NCBI GenBank assembly: GCA_016931995.1
Contig: JAFGDS010000077.1
Coordinates: 1-50,508, forward strand
Direction of reading: 5' to 3'
Source of the DNA: Pirellulales bacterium
Lineage (GTDB): Bacteria; Planctomycetota; Planctomycetia; Pirellulales; Thermoguttaceae
Length of the DNA: 50,508 nt
A model generated the notes under the pieces. That model did not search any database, was not told where the DNA came from, and was given only the letters and a program-made list of their open reading frames with translations. Within the stretch, counting starts at the first letter, position 1; each line of letters opens with the position of its first letter. Both the position numbers and the translations under genes were made by a program. This document shows, one piece after another, positions 17,956 to 27,713 of this stretch.

Positions 17956-20895
17956 ATGTCGCTTTCGCGCGTCTTTCTCGGTTGGAATCGCCCCGCCCTC
18001 GACGCGGCCGTCGACTATCTCGCCGGACAATCCGCCGCGCCCGACGCGTTCGACTTCCAAGGCGTCGTCGTGGCCGTATCCGCCGCGCGGGCCGGGCGGC
18101 GGCTGTTGGAGATCTTGGTCCAACGAGCCCACGCCGCCGGACGAATGCTCGTTCCGCCCGAGATCGTCACCGTGGGCCGGCTGCCCGAGCTGCTCTACAC
18201 GGCCAAGCGGCCGTTCGCCGGAGAGCTGGTCCAGCAACTCGCCTGGGTCGAGGCCCTGCGCCGCGCGGACCCGGTCCAGTTGGCCCCGCTGCTGCCCCAT
18301 CCGCCCGAACCCGACGATCTCGCCGGCTGGCTCGCGCTGGGCGAGATGCTCGGCCGGCTCCATCGCGAGTTGGCCGCCGAGGCGCTCGACTTCAAGGCGG
18401 TGGTGGACGCCGGCTCGCGCCTGCAGGGCTTCGTCGAGGAAAACCGCTGGGCCGCCCTGCTCGCCGTGCAACGGTCGTATCTGGAAATCCTCGACCAACT
18501 CGGCTTGTGGGATCTTCAAACGGCGCGGCTGTTCGCCATACGACAGGGCGAGTGCGCGATCGACCGCCGGATCCTCCTGGTGGGCACGGTCGATCTGAAC
18601 CGCGCGGCGCGGATGATGCTCGATCAGGTCGAAGAGCGCGTCACGGCGCTGGTGTTCGCTCCGCCGGAGCTGGCCGATCGCTTCGACGATCACGGCTGCC
18701 TCGACGCCCTCGCGTGGCAAAACGTGCCCATCGCGATCGAGACGGATCAGATCGAGGTGGTCGATGGCCCTTCGGACCAGGCGGCCGCCGCGGTCCGCGC
18801 GGTGTGCGCGTTGGACGGCCAGTACTCGGCGGACGAGATCACCATCGGCGTGCCCGACGCGAGAATTGTCCCCCATCTCCAGCAGCAGTTCCGCCAGTGC
18901 GACGTGGCCGCGCGCTACGGCGTGGGCGCGTCCGTGGCGCGGTCCGCGCCGTACCGATTCCTGGCGGCCGTGGCCGAATACCTGGACCAGCGGCGGTTTT
19001 CCGCCTTTGCCGCCCTGATGCGTCATCCGGCCGTGGGCGAATGGCTCGCGCGGACCGCGCCGGCGATCGACGGCGACTGGCTCAGCGAGTTGGACCGCTA
19101 CCACGCCGATCATCTGCCGCTCTCCGTCGGCGGCGCATGGCTGGGCTCGCCAGAACACTATGCGCTGATTCGCCAGGTGTATGAGCGGATCGAGGCGTTG
19201 CTTCAGGATGCTCTTGCGGACTCTCACGAGGACTCATCCACACCTCGTCACTCCGAGCGAAGCGAAGAATCCGGCCTTGCCAGACCCTTCGCTTCGCTCG
19301 GAGTGACCGGACGCGGGGCTTCCGCGGAAACAGCTCGGATGGTCCGCTCGTTGGGCGAGTGGGGGGCGGGCATCGCCGGGTTGCTCGTGGCGGTGTTCGG
19401 TGGCCGGCCGCTCGATCGGTCCGATCCGGCCGACCGGTCCGTCCTCGCGGCGTGCGAGAAGATCCGCGGCGCGCTGGCCCTGCACGAGCACGTGCCCGGC
19501 AAGTTGGCCCCCATCGTGTCGGCCGCCGCGGCGATTCGGCTTCTGTTGCGGGCGCTGGCGGGCGAGACGATCGCCCCGCCGGCCGATCCCGGGGCGATCG
19601 AGCTGCTCGGCTGGCTCGAGCTGCCCTGGGACGACGCGCCCGTGCTCGTCGTGACGGGCATGAACGAGGGGATCGTGCCCGCCTCGTGCAACGAAGACCT
19701 GTTTCTGCCCAACCAGCTTCGCCGCGAGCTGGGCCTTCTGGACAACGACCAGCGGCTCGCGCGAGACGTGTACTCGCTCGCGCTTCTGGCGGCGTCGCGG
19801 CGACGCTTGCGGGTGATTGCGGGCCGCCGCTCGCCGGAGGGCGATCCGCTCGTGCCCAGCCGGTTGCTTTTCGCGACGGATCCGGCCACGGCGGCGCGGC
19901 GGGCGCTGGCGTTCTTTCGCGCCGACGAGGCGGCCGCCGCCCACGTCGTCTCGCGCGGGGCCTTGCGACCCGGCCGGGCGCGGTCCACCTTCGAGCCCCC
20001 TCGGCCCGAGCCGCTGGACGCCCCCGTGCGCGACATGCGCGTCACCGAGTTCCGCGAATTCCTGGCGTGTCCCTATCGCTACTATCTCCGGCGCCGGCTC
20101 GGTCTGGAGGGGCTCGCCGACGACGCCGAGGAGCTCGACGGCGGGCTGTTCGGCACCCTTGCGCACGAGGCGCTCGGCGAGTTCGGCCGCGGCGACGCGG
20201 CCAGCTCGACCGATCCGGAGCGGATCGCCGCCGCGCTCGACGCGGCGCTGGACGAGCAGGTCCGGCGGCTCTTCGGCCGGCGACCGCTGGCGGCTATTCT
20301 CGTCCAGGTCGAGCAGATCCGCGCACGATTACATCGCTTCGCGCATTGGCAGGCCGATCGGGCCGCGGCGGGCTGGCGGATCGAGCGGGTCGAGGCCGGA
20401 CCCGAACCCGAGCGGGCTCAGCTCCTCGTCGACGACGAGCCCATGTATCTGCACGGGCGGATCGACCGCATCGACCTGCACGAAGCCACCGGCCGGCGGA
20501 CGATCCTCGACTACAAGACCTCCGATTCCGCCCAGGATCCCAACAAGGCCCATCGCACGGCCGCCGGCGAGTGGATCGATCTGCAACTGCCGCTCTACCG
20601 ACATCTCCTGGCTGGAATGGGCATCAAGGGCCCCGTCGAATTGGGCTACATCCTCCTGCCCAAGGATCTCGGCAAAATCGACCTGGCCCTCGCGCCGTGG
20701 ACCGAGGCCGACCTGGCCGAGGCCGACGCCGTGGCCGAGGACGTCATCCGCCGCGTCCGCCGGGGCGACTTCTGGCCGCCCACCGACGTGCCACCCGCCT
20801 TCTCGGAGGACTTCGCCGCCATCTGCCACGACGGCCAATTCGGCGACCTCGACGCCGCCGAAACCGACTCCGACGACGAAGGAGACGCGCCGTGA
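17956..20895 (+). CDS. AddB-like recombination nuclease, PD-(D/E)XK family
   Basis: Subunit of an AddAB/RecBCD-type end-resection complex, 979 residues from ATG 17956. GTG 17932 would add 8 residues with no better ribosome binding site. The N-terminal two thirds is a degenerate superfamily I helicase fold with no intact Walker A. The C-terminal third carries a RecB-type nuclease: CPYRYYLRRRLGLEG, the GTLAHEAL histidine segment, GRIDRIDLHE and the active-site LDYKTSDS. The cysteines for the AddB iron-sulfur cluster are not apparent apart from the one in CPYRYY. The stop overlaps the next start (GTGA), showing translational coupling with the addA-like gene. A perfect 21-bp-arm palindrome lies in frame at 19247-19307 (residues about 431-451). 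Confidence 0.88.
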   Translation: MSLSRVFLGWNRPALDAAVDYLAGQSAAPDAFDFQGVVVAVSAARAGRRLLEILVQRAHAAGRMLVPPEIVTVGRLPELLYTAKRPFAGELVQQLAWVEALRRADPVQLAPLLPHPPEPDDLAGWLALGEMLGRLHRELAAEALDFKAVVDAGSRLQGFVEENRWAALLAVQRSYLEILDQLGLWDLQTARLFAIRQGECAIDRRILLVGTVDLNRAARMMLDQVEERVTALVFAPPELADRFDDHGCLDALAWQNVPIAIETDQIEVVDGPSDQAAAAVRAVCALDGQYSADEITIGVPDARIVPHLQQQFRQCDVAARYGVGASVARSAPYRFLAAVAEYLDQRRFSAFAALMRHPAVGEWLARTAPAIDGDWLSELDRYHADHLPLSVGGAWLGSPEHYALIRQVYERIEALLQDALADSHEDSSTPRHSERSEESGLARPFASLGVTGRGASAETARMVRSLGEWGAGIAGLLVAVFGGRPLDRSDPADRSVLAACEKIRGALALHEHVPGKLAPIVSAAAAIRLLLRALAGETIAPPADPGAIELLGWLELPWDDAPVLVVTGMNEGIVPASCNEDLFLPNQLRRELGLLDNDQRLARDVYSLALLAASRRRLRVIAGRRSPEGDPLVPSRLLFATDPATAARRALAFFRADEAAAAHVVSRGALRPGRARSTFEPPRPEPLDAPVRDMRVTEFREFLACPYRYYLRRRLGLEGLADDAEELDGGLFGTLAHEALGEFGRGDAASSTDPERIAAALDAALDEQVRRLFGRRPLAAILVQVEQIRARLHRFAHWQADRAAAGWRIERVEAGPEPERAQLLVDDEPMYLHGRIDRIDLHEATGRRTILDYKTSDSAQDPNKAHRTAAGEWIDLQLPLYRHLLAGMGIKGPVELGYILLPKDLGKIDLALAPWTEADLAEADAVAEDVIRRVRRGDFWPPTDVPPAFSEDFAAICHDGQFGDLDAAETDSDDEGDAP
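19247..19307. repeat. Perfect long palindrome in frame inside addB-like gene
   Basis: The arms 19247-19267 and 19287-19307 are exact reverse complements over 21 bp (beginning GTCACTCCGAGCGAAGCGAA), with a 19-bp centre. It belongs to the GAGCGAAGCGAAG family of dispersed repeats. It encodes RHSERSEESGLARPFASLGV within a hydrophilic segment. Confidence 0.9.
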
Positions 20896-23800
20896 GTCCC
20901 CTGGGCGCCGCGCCATTTCCGAACGTCGTGATCCGCGCCTCGGCGGGCACGGGCAAGACGTTCCAACTCAGCAACCGCTTCCTGGGCCTGGCCGTCCGGG
21001 GTGAACCGCTCGACGCCATCCTCGCCACCACGTTCACCCGAAAAGCCGCCGGCGAAATCCTCGACCGCATCCTCGTCCGTCTGGCCGACGCGGCGCTGGA
21101 CGACCAGAAGCGCGCGGAGCTGGGCCGTCTCCTCGGCCTGACCGATCTCGACCGGGCCGACTGCCTGGCCGTGCTCGGACGGATACTCGGCCATCTGCAC
21201 CGGCTCCGCGTGGGCACGCTCGATCACTTCTTCATCCAGATGGCCCGGAGCTTCTCGCTCGAACTGGGTCTCCCGCCCGGCTGGCAGATCCTCGACGAAC
21301 TCGACGACCGGCGTCTGCAAGCCGAGGCGGTCGGCGAGATGCTCGAAGGTCACGCCACCGGCGACACGCTTCGGCTCATGCACCTGTTGACCAAGGGCGA
21401 CGTCACCCGATCGGTCAGTCAACAGCTCCTCCAGCTTGTCCGCGGCCTGTACGCGGTCCACGTGGAATGCCCGGCCGAGGCGTGGACCGCCCTGCCCCGA
21501 GCGAAGTCGCCCGAGCCCCGGGCGATCGAAGCCGCCCGCGCGGTCGTCGCCGCGGCTGCCCTGCCCGGCAAGCAGTTTAATGACGCCCGAGAAAAGGACC
21601 TCGCCAAGTTCGACACCCAGCAGTGGGAAGCGTTCCTCCAAAACGGCCTGGCCGCGAAGATCGCCGACGGCTCGGGCGTGTATCGGAGCAAGCCCATCCC
21701 CGAGGCGGCCGCCGAGGCGTATGAAGTGCTCGTCGCGCACGCGCGGGCGCACGTGCTGGGGGCAATCGCCAACCAGACGGCCGCCACCGGCGAACTGTTG
21801 GCCCGATTCGACCGGATCTACACGCGGCGGAAACTCGCCCGGCGAGGACTGCGATTCGACGACGTCACCCGGCGGTTGGGCGACGCGTTGCCGCGGGAGC
21901 GGCTGGACCGCGTGGTCTACCGGCTCGACGCCAACGTGGCCCATCTGCTCTTGGACGAATTTCAGGACACGTCGGCCCCGCAGTGGCGGGTGTTGCGGCC
22001 GTTCGCGCGGCGGCTGACGGCCGACAGCCCGCGGGCGTCGTTCTTCTGCGTGGGCGACACGAAACAGGCGATCTACGGCTGGCGGGGCGGCGTGGCCGAG
22101 ATCTTCGACGCCATTTCCGACGAGTTGACCGGGCTGGACAGCCGGGAACTCGTCCGGAGCTTCCGCTCGGCCCCGCCCGTGATCGACGCGGTCAATCGCG
22201 TGTTCGGCTCGATCGGCGCGAACCCGGCCCTGGCCGGCCACGCGGACGCCGCGCGGCGTTGGGCCGGACGGTTCGCCACCCACGCCACGGCCCGGACGGA
22301 TCTGCCGGGCCACGTCGCGCTTCGCGGCGCGCCGCGGGCCGAGCAGCCACCCAAGCAAGGCGAGCTCACGCTCCAGCACGCGGCCGATCGCGCGCTAGCG
22401 TGGCGCGGCGAAGCGCCCGGGGCCACCGTGGGCATCCTCGCGCGAACGAACAAAAGCGTCGCCCGGCTGATCTTCGAGCTGCGCCGTCGCGGCGTCGAGG
22501 CCAGCGAGGAAGGCGGTAATCCGCTAGTGGACGCGCCGGCGGTGGAATTGATCTTGTCGGCGCTGTCGTTGGCCGATCATCCCGGCGACACCGCCGCCCG
22601 GTTCCACGTCTCCAAGAGCCCGCTGGGTGAGGCCCTGGGTCTTGCGCGGCACGACGACGACGCGGCCGCGTGGCAAATCGCCCGCCAGATCCGCGCCCAA
22701 TTGATGAGCGACGGCTTCGGACCAACGCTGTACGACTGGGCGCGGCGGTTGGCCGACGAATGCGACTCGCGGGACGTGGGCCGATTGGTCCAGTTGATCG
22801 AGTTGGCCTACCACCGCGACGAGGCGCCCCCAGCGCGGATCGACGACTTCATCGCGATGGTCCGCCAACGCAAGGTGGAAGATCCCAGCTCCGCGCCGGT
22901 CCGCGTGATGACGGTGCACCAGGCCAAGGGTCTCGAGTTCGACGTCGTGATCCTGCCCGAGCTGGACGTGAAGCTCTTCGGCCAGCCGCCGCAGTTGGTC
23001 GTGGATCGCGCAAGCCCCGCCGAGCCGATCCACCGCGTGTGTCGCTACGTGGCCCAAAAGACCCGGGCACTCCTGCCGGCGCCGTTTGCCGAGCTGTTCG
23101 TGCGGTACGAAAGCCAAGTGGTAGGCGAGTCGTTGTGCGTGCTTTACGTGGCCATGACGCGGGCGGCGCACGCGTTGGAGATGATCGTGGCCCCGTCGAA
23201 GGAGAACGAGAAGACCTTGCCGGCCACGCTCGCCGGCGTGCTCCGCGCGGCGTTGGGACCCGGCGGACCGGTCGGACCGGAGACGACGCTTTTCGAGACG
23301 GGCGATCGCCAGGGGGTCCGTCGGGCCAAGGCGGAAATCGCGAAACCGGCGTTGGTTGCGCCCGCGGAGGCGCCGCCGGCCCTGCGCCTGGCGCCCGCGC
23401 CGGACCGGCCGCGGCGGGGTCTGGACCGGCGGAGCCCTTCGCGGCTTGAGGGCGGGCCGAAGGTGGAGCTGGCCTTCCGGATGCGGTTGGATACGGCCGC
23501 CCTGGACCGCGGCACGCTCCTGCACGCGTGGTTCGAGCGGATCGCCTGGCTCGACGACGGCGAGCCGGACGAGGCCGCGCTGCGGCGCATCGGCGAGCGA
23601 CTCGGCGCGCCGCCCGACGCGATGGACGCCCATCTCGCCTCGTTCCGCGCCGCGCTGGCCAGGCCGGCCGTCCGCGCCGTGCTTCAGCGGGCGCAGTACG
23701 AGGGGCCGGACGCGATCGGGCCCGCGGCAGTCCGGCCGGGCGTGCGCCAGCCTCGCCTGCGCGTCTGGCGAGAGCGCCCCTTCGCCGTGTTGGACGAAGG

Positions 23801-24056
23801 GGCCATCCTGGGCGGCACGATCGACCGACTCGTGGTCCTTCACGACGGCGACAAGGCGATTGGCGCCAACGTGCTCGATTTCAAGACCGACGCGATCCCG
23901 CCTGGCGACTCCGCCGCGTTGGCCGCGCGGACCGACGTCTACCGCCCCCAGCTCTCCGCCTACCGCCGCGCCGTCTCGGCGATGTTCGCCCTGCCCGCCG
24001 ATCGCGTCTCGGCCCGGTTGGTGTTCGTCGAGCCGGGGGCGGTGGTGGAGGCGTGA
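20892..24056 (+). CDS. AddA-like UvrD-family helicase/nuclease
   Basis: Helicase-nuclease partner of the upstream gene, 1,054 residues, GTG start overlapping the addB-like stop by 4 bp. The same frame is open far upstream, but this start sits immediately before the Walker A region. Superfamily I motifs appear in order: Walker A ASAGTGKT (16-23), Ia TTFTRKAAGEI, II LLLDEFQDTS (352-361), III GDTKQAIYGWRGG (388-400), V VMTVHQAKGLEFDVVILPE, and VI LYVAMTRAAHALE. The C-terminal nuclease has GTIDRLV and LDFKTDA (995-1001). Both subunits therefore have a nuclease site, which is the AddAB rather than RecBCD arrangement. It should act in double-strand break repair and phage DNA degradation. Confidence 0.93.
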   Translation: MSPLGAAPFPNVVIRASAGTGKTFQLSNRFLGLAVRGEPLDAILATTFTRKAAGEILDRILVRLADAALDDQKRAELGRLLGLTDLDRADCLAVLGRILGHLHRLRVGTLDHFFIQMARSFSLELGLPPGWQILDELDDRRLQAEAVGEMLEGHATGDTLRLMHLLTKGDVTRSVSQQLLQLVRGLYAVHVECPAEAWTALPRAKSPEPRAIEAARAVVAAAALPGKQFNDAREKDLAKFDTQQWEAFLQNGLAAKIADGSGVYRSKPIPEAAAEAYEVLVAHARAHVLGAIANQTAATGELLARFDRIYTRRKLARRGLRFDDVTRRLGDALPRERLDRVVYRLDANVAHLLLDEFQDTSAPQWRVLRPFARRLTADSPRASFFCVGDTKQAIYGWRGGVAEIFDAISDELTGLDSRELVRSFRSAPPVIDAVNRVFGSIGANPALAGHADAARRWAGRFATHATARTDLPGHVALRGAPRAEQPPKQGELTLQHAADRALAWRGEAPGATVGILARTNKSVARLIFELRRRGVEASEEGGNPLVDAPAVELILSALSLADHPGDTAARFHVSKSPLGEALGLARHDDDAAAWQIARQIRAQLMSDGFGPTLYDWARRLADECDSRDVGRLVQLIELAYHRDEAPPARIDDFIAMVRQRKVEDPSSAPVRVMTVHQAKGLEFDVVILPELDVKLFGQPPQLVVDRASPAEPIHRVCRYVAQKTRALLPAPFAELFVRYESQVVGESLCVLYVAMTRAAHALEMIVAPSKENEKTLPATLAGVLRAALGPGGPVGPETTLFETGDRQGVRRAKAEIAKPALVAPAEAPPALRLAPAPDRPRRGLDRRSPSRLEGGPKVELAFRMRLDTAALDRGTLLHAWFERIAWLDDGEPDEAALRRIGERLGAPPDAMDAHLASFRAALARPAVRAVLQRAQYEGPDAIGPAAVRPGVRQPRLRVWRERPFAVLDEGAILGGTIDRLVVLHDGDKAIGANVLDFKTDAIPPGDSAALAARTDVYRPQLSAYRRAVSAMFALPADRVSARLVFVEPGAVVEA

Positions 24057-24090
24057 GGGCAGGAATCTGTCTCCAAGCCAAGATCAAGCC

Positions 24091-24162
24091 GTCATGCTGA
24101 GCGAAGCGAAGCATCTGGCCGCCCAGGGCGTCAACGAGATCCTTCGCTGCGCTCAGGATGAC
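24091..24162. repeat. 72-bp asymmetric-arm palindromic element, copy 1
   Basis: The left arm GTCATGCTGAGCGAAGCGAA (24091 onward, continuing GCATCT) and right arm AACGAGATCCTTCGCTGCGC (continuing TCAGGATGAC to 24162) pair imperfectly around a variable centre. It is the only notable feature between the convergent addA and lptG-like genes and could serve as a bidirectional terminator. Copies with nearly the same arms are at 28658 and 40147 (inverted). Confidence 0.85.
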
Positions 24163-24177
24163 TCGCGATCAGGAGAC

Positions 24178-25308
24178 CTACTTCCTCATCGACCCCGCCA
24201 GCGCGGCGGCGATGGGGACGAAGACCAGGAGCGGGGCCCAGGCTGCCAGCGAAGGGGAGACGAGGTAGGTGCTGCCCAGATACTTCAGGGCGATGGTCGC
24301 GCTCACGAATACGGACACCACCGCGACGCACAGCCCAATCGCGATGAACACGTTGCGGTTGTCGCGCGAGAGCACCAAGGGCAGTCCGAGGAAAAGAAGC
24401 GTTAGATCCAGGAACGGGTGCACGATCCGCGAATGGATCTCCACCCGCGTGCCGGCGTTGAATTCGAGGCTCGGATTGTGCAGACCGGAGATCAATTGCG
24501 CCGTCGAGGCGAAATCCGTGCCGCCGGTCAACAGATCGAACGAGACGCCGCTGGCCACGAAGCACTCGCCCGGCTTGAGCCAGCCGGGCGCGCTGGAGGA
24601 CGTGATGAGCACGGGCGTGCCGTCCGGCAAGAAGAGCGAAGGCCGGGCGTCGAGCCCCTTGGGACGCTGGACGCCAGTAAGAAGGTACCCGCCGGGTCGG
24701 TCTCCCTCGGGCGGTCGGTAGAAGGCGCTCTCGGCGTCGAGCTGGTTTCCGTAGTCGTCCAATCCATTGGGCAGCAGGAAGCTCGGGCGGATGATCTTCC
24801 GCTGGTCGGCCACGGTGGCCTCGCCGCGGATGTAGACGTCGGTCCGCGCGTCGCTGTGCGGCTGCAGACGTTGGGCCTTTAGGCCGGTCAGGTCGCTGGG
24901 CGAGCGGGTTAGCTCGTGGCGAAACTGGGGGATCACCAGTTCGCGGTTCACCGTGCCCAGCACGGCCATGACCGCCGCCGCGGCGATGACGGGCGTCGCC
25001 ACGCGGATCCGGGAAACGCCGGCCGCCAAAAGGGCGGTCATTTCGTTGTGCCGCTGGATCCACGTGATGGTGAACATGGCGGCAATCAGGGCCAACATGC
25101 CGGCCGTCATGTCGAAAAAGAAGAACACCCGGTATAGATAGTACCTGCCCATCAGGGCGCCCCATCCACCCGCCTGGTCGCCGCACTCGAGGAAGCTCTC
25201 TAGGTTGGTGAACGCGTCGATGACGATGTACAGGCCGGTAAGGCTCAAGAAGCAGATGAGAAACGTCTGCAGGAATTGCCGCAGCAGATAGCGGTCGATG
25301 ATGCCCAT
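24178..25308 (-). CDS. LptF/LptG (YjgP/YjgQ) family permease
   Basis: Inner-membrane subunit of the lipopolysaccharide exporter LptB2FG, 376 residues. The N-terminal helix segment MGIIDRYLLRQFLQTFLICF is typical, followed by TM2-TM3 (about residues 60-125, including NEMTALLAAGVSRIRV, the coupling-helix region that contacts LptB). A periplasmic beta-jellyroll spans about 130-295. Three C-terminal helices follow, with RIVHPFLDLTLLFLGLPLVL. It cannot be assigned to LptF or LptG from sequence alone, although the helix pattern looks closer to LptG. AGGGTGA precedes ATG 25308. It follows the aminotransferase gene by 31 bp on the same strand. Confidence 0.87.
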   Translation of the reverse strand: MGIIDRYLLRQFLQTFLICFLSLTGLYIVIDAFTNLESFLECGDQAGGWGALMGRYYLYRVFFFFDMTAGMLALIAAMFTITWIQRHNEMTALLAAGVSRIRVATPVIAAAAVMAVLGTVNRELVIPQFRHELTRSPSDLTGLKAQRLQPHSDARTDVYIRGEATVADQRKIIRPSFLLPNGLDDYGNQLDAESAFYRPPEGDRPGGYLLTGVQRPKGLDARPSLFLPDGTPVLITSSSAPGWLKPGECFVASGVSFDLLTGGTDFASTAQLISGLHNPSLEFNAGTRVEIHSRIVHPFLDLTLLFLGLPLVLSRDNRNVFIAIGLCVAVVSVFVSATIALKYLGSTYLVSPSLAAWAPLLVFVPIAAALAGSMRK

Positions 25309-25339
25309 CGTGTCACCCTGCGTCCGTGCGCGAGTGGTG

Positions 25340-26668
25340 TCAAAGGACCTGGTGGATGGCTCTGGCGAGGGCTTCGATGCCGCGGCGGATGTCGTCGCGG
25401 CAGGGCACGCCGAAACTCAGGCGGATCATGTTTTTTGGAACGCGGGGGCTTTCCGTGGGATAACAATAGACGCCCGGCACGTAGAGCACGCCCTCGCGGA
25501 CCGCCCGGTCGAAGAGCGGCCCCGACAAACCCGTATCGACCGACTCCGGCAGCCGCAGCCACACGTACAATCCGCCGGTGGGGTGGATCCACTCGACGCC
25601 GTCGATCGGCGCGAGGAACTCGTCGGCGGCCTCGAGCGTGGCCGCGATCTTGCGGCGGTAGCCCTCGCGAACCGTCGCCACGTGATCGTCGAAAAGCGAC
25701 TGTTCCAGGAGCGTCCAGACCAGATACTGGCTGAAGTTGGGCGAGCCGAAGTCGATGTTGCCTTTCTGGCTCAGCACGGGCTCGACCAGGTCGGGCGGCA
25801 GCACGCCCCAGCCCACCCGAACGCCCGGCGAAAAGGATTTCGAGAACGACCCGGCCATGACCACGGTGTTTCCCTCCGGGTCGAACGACCGGATGCTGGG
25901 GACGTCCTCGCCCCAGTAGCGCAGCTCGCGATAGGCCGTGTCCTCGATCACCCGGATGCGGTTTCCGTTGGAATACCGTTTGGCGATATCCACCAGCGCG
26001 GCCCGGCGCTCGGCCGGCACGGTCACGCTGCTGGGATTGTCGTAGTAGCTGATGACGTAGATCGCCTTGACCCGGTGCAACTCCCGCGCCGCGCGGCGGC
26101 GCTCGAGTTCCTCTTCGACCGCCTCGGGCACAATGCCCTGCTCGTCCGCCTCGACGCCGACCGCCCGAACGCCCAGATTGGCGAGCGTCCCGAGGAACAC
26201 GAAATAGCTCGGCGCCGCGCAGAGCACGATGTCGCCGGGATCGAGAATCGTGTCGCTGACCAAGTAAAGCAATTCATTGCTGCCCGCGGTGACGACGATC
26301 TGGTCGGTCGAGACGTTCATCCGCCGGGCGGTCTGACCGTCGGCGGCCAAAAGCCGCTCCATGAGGATCTTGCGCAGCGGCAAGTGGCCGATCGTCGTGC
26401 CGTATTGCAACGCCGCCCGCGCCCGGACGGGGTTCGACCAGATCGCCTCCATGGCCCGCCGGGTGGGCTCGACCGGCAGGGTATCCTGGTCGATGAACCC
26501 GGCCGCGAGCGAAACCAGATCGGGATTCGCCAGCGCCTTGGCCATCAACGACGTGGCCAGGGTCTCGCCCCCGGCCCAACGCGCCCGCTGGCTAAGATCG
26601 CTCTCGGAACACTCTCGGCAGGGTACCAGTCGTTTTCGCACGTGGGCAGTGGCGGTTGGCTCGGTCAT
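25340..26668 (-). CDS. PLP-dependent aminotransferase, class I/II fold
   Basis: Fold-type I aminotransferase of 442 residues, related to the 2-aminoadipate/kynurenine-type group. N-terminal SLAAGFIDQDTLP and LQYGTTIGHLPLRKILMERL match the substrate-side family motif. VTAGSNELLYLVSDTILDPGD is the cofactor phosphate-side segment, and the PLP-binding lysine is in GSFSKSFSPGVRVGW. The C-terminal arginine for substrate carboxylate binding is probably in MIRLSFG. No DNA-binding wHTH domain precedes it, so it is not a MocR regulator. The first about 25 residues carry CRECSESDLSQRARW, which is not usual for the family. The amino acid substrate cannot be told from sequence. Confidence 0.85.
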   Translation of the reverse strand: MTEPTATAHVRKRLVPCRECSESDLSQRARWAGGETLATSLMAKALANPDLVSLAAGFIDQDTLPVEPTRRAMEAIWSNPVRARAALQYGTTIGHLPLRKILMERLLAADGQTARRMNVSTDQIVVTAGSNELLYLVSDTILDPGDIVLCAAPSYFVFLGTLANLGVRAVGVEADEQGIVPEAVEEELERRRAARELHRVKAIYVISYYDNPSSVTVPAERRAALVDIAKRYSNGNRIRVIEDTAYRELRYWGEDVPSIRSFDPEGNTVVMAGSFSKSFSPGVRVGWGVLPPDLVEPVLSQKGNIDFGSPNFSQYLVWTLLEQSLFDDHVATVREGYRRKIAATLEAADEFLAPIDGVEWIHPTGGLYVWLRLPESVDTGLSGPLFDRAVREGVLYVPGVYCYPTESPRVPKNMIRLSFGVPCRDDIRRGIEALARAIHQVL

Positions 26669-26793
26669 GGAGAAACCTGCAAAACCTTGGGAGCATAGGG
26701 GAACCAGCCGGGACGGTCAAGAAAGGAATCGCCGGGGGCGCGTCACGGAAGTATCATGGATGGGCTTCTCCCAGGCGGTTTTCTCGCACTCCC

Positions 26794-27672
26794 ATGCGGC
26801 AAGACATGTCAGACGCACAACCAGGTTCGGGAGAAGTCGAATCGTATCACGAAGGACGGCCAGTCCCCGCGCCCAGCCGCGCTTGCGGCGCGACCATTGG
26901 CCGGCGGCTGTTGGGCCGTGTGGGCAATCTACTTCGTCGGGGGGGGAATTCTCTTCGGGACTTGCTGCTTCCACCCCATTGTGCCCATTGTGACGCAGAA
27001 CTAGGCGTCTCGTCAAACGGTATCCTGCTTTGCGACGCCTGTCGTGGTGCATTCGCCCCCACTCAATGGTGGGGATGCCCGGTGTGTGGGGCTTGGCTGG
27101 GCGAGGCGGCCGGGGGTGTCCGGCGGTGTCTGGCCTGTCGGGGGCGGCCACTGCGGTTTGACGGGGTAATCCCTCTGGGGAGCTATGAAAACGAGCTGCG
27201 CCGCGCGGTTTTGGCCATGAAGCACGCCCGAGGCGACGTACTTACCGAGACCATCGCCACGTTTTTCCTCCAAAGGAGGGGCGATCTGCTGGTGACACAT
27301 CGGCCCGATCTTGTCGCGCCCATTCCGATGTTCTGGCGTCGCCGGCTCATGCGGGGGACGAACAACCCGGACATTCTCGCCCGCCAGATCGCTCGGCATC
27401 TAGGCGTGCCGGACGAACCCTCGTTGCTCATCCGCCGCAGGGACACGCTCCCCCAGGCGGACTTGCCACCCGGTCGCCGGTTCGAGAACGTGCGGGGCGC
27501 GTTTCGCATCCGCGCGGGCTATGATATCCGGGGTGCCCGAGTGGTCCTGGTGGACGACGTGTTGACCACCGGCGCCACGTCGAGCGAAGCGGCCAAGACG
27601 CTCAAGCGGGCGGGGGCCCAGGCTGTTGTCGTCGCGGTGATCGCTCGGACGCCATGGATCTCGCCTGGCTAG
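26794..27672 (+). CDS. comF: ComF family phosphoribosyltransferase-like protein
   Basis: Protein of 292 residues from ATG 26794; ATG 26806 is an equally weak alternative, since neither has a clear ribosome binding site. The N-terminal region is low-complexity. A double zinc-ribbon follows, with cysteine pairs in PPHCAHC, LCDAC, CPVCG and CLAC. The C-terminal domain is a type I phosphoribosyltransferase fold with the PRPP loop VVLVDDVLTTGATSSEA and the upstream RRRDTLPQADLPPGRRFENV typical of ComF/GntX. ComF proteins take part in DNA uptake, but related proteins occur in non-competent bacteria, so competence is not implied here. The next gene starts 41 bp later. Confidence 0.88.
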   Translation: MRQDMSDAQPGSGEVESYHEGRPVPAPSRACGATIGRRLLGRVGNLLRRGGNSLRDLLLPPHCAHCDAELGVSSNGILLCDACRGAFAPTQWWGCPVCGAWLGEAAGGVRRCLACRGRPLRFDGVIPLGSYENELRRAVLAMKHARGDVLTETIATFFLQRRGDLLVTHRPDLVAPIPMFWRRRLMRGTNNPDILARQIARHLGVPDEPSLLIRRRDTLPQADLPPGRRFENVRGAFRIRAGYDIRGARVVLVDDVLTTGATSSEAAKTLKRAGAQAVVVAVIARTPWISPG

Positions 27673-27713
27673 GAGCCCTTGTCGCCCAAAGGAAAAAAGG
27701 GACAATAGGCGAT

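Noticed and set aside
19359-20891. Upstream extension of the addA-like frame by 511 codons
   Set aside because: It overlaps the addB-like gene in another frame, is Arg-rich, and the GTG at 20892 gives the expected N-terminus just before Walker A.
26757-26793. ATG at 26757 as comF start
   Set aside because: It is out of frame with the ComF coding sequence.
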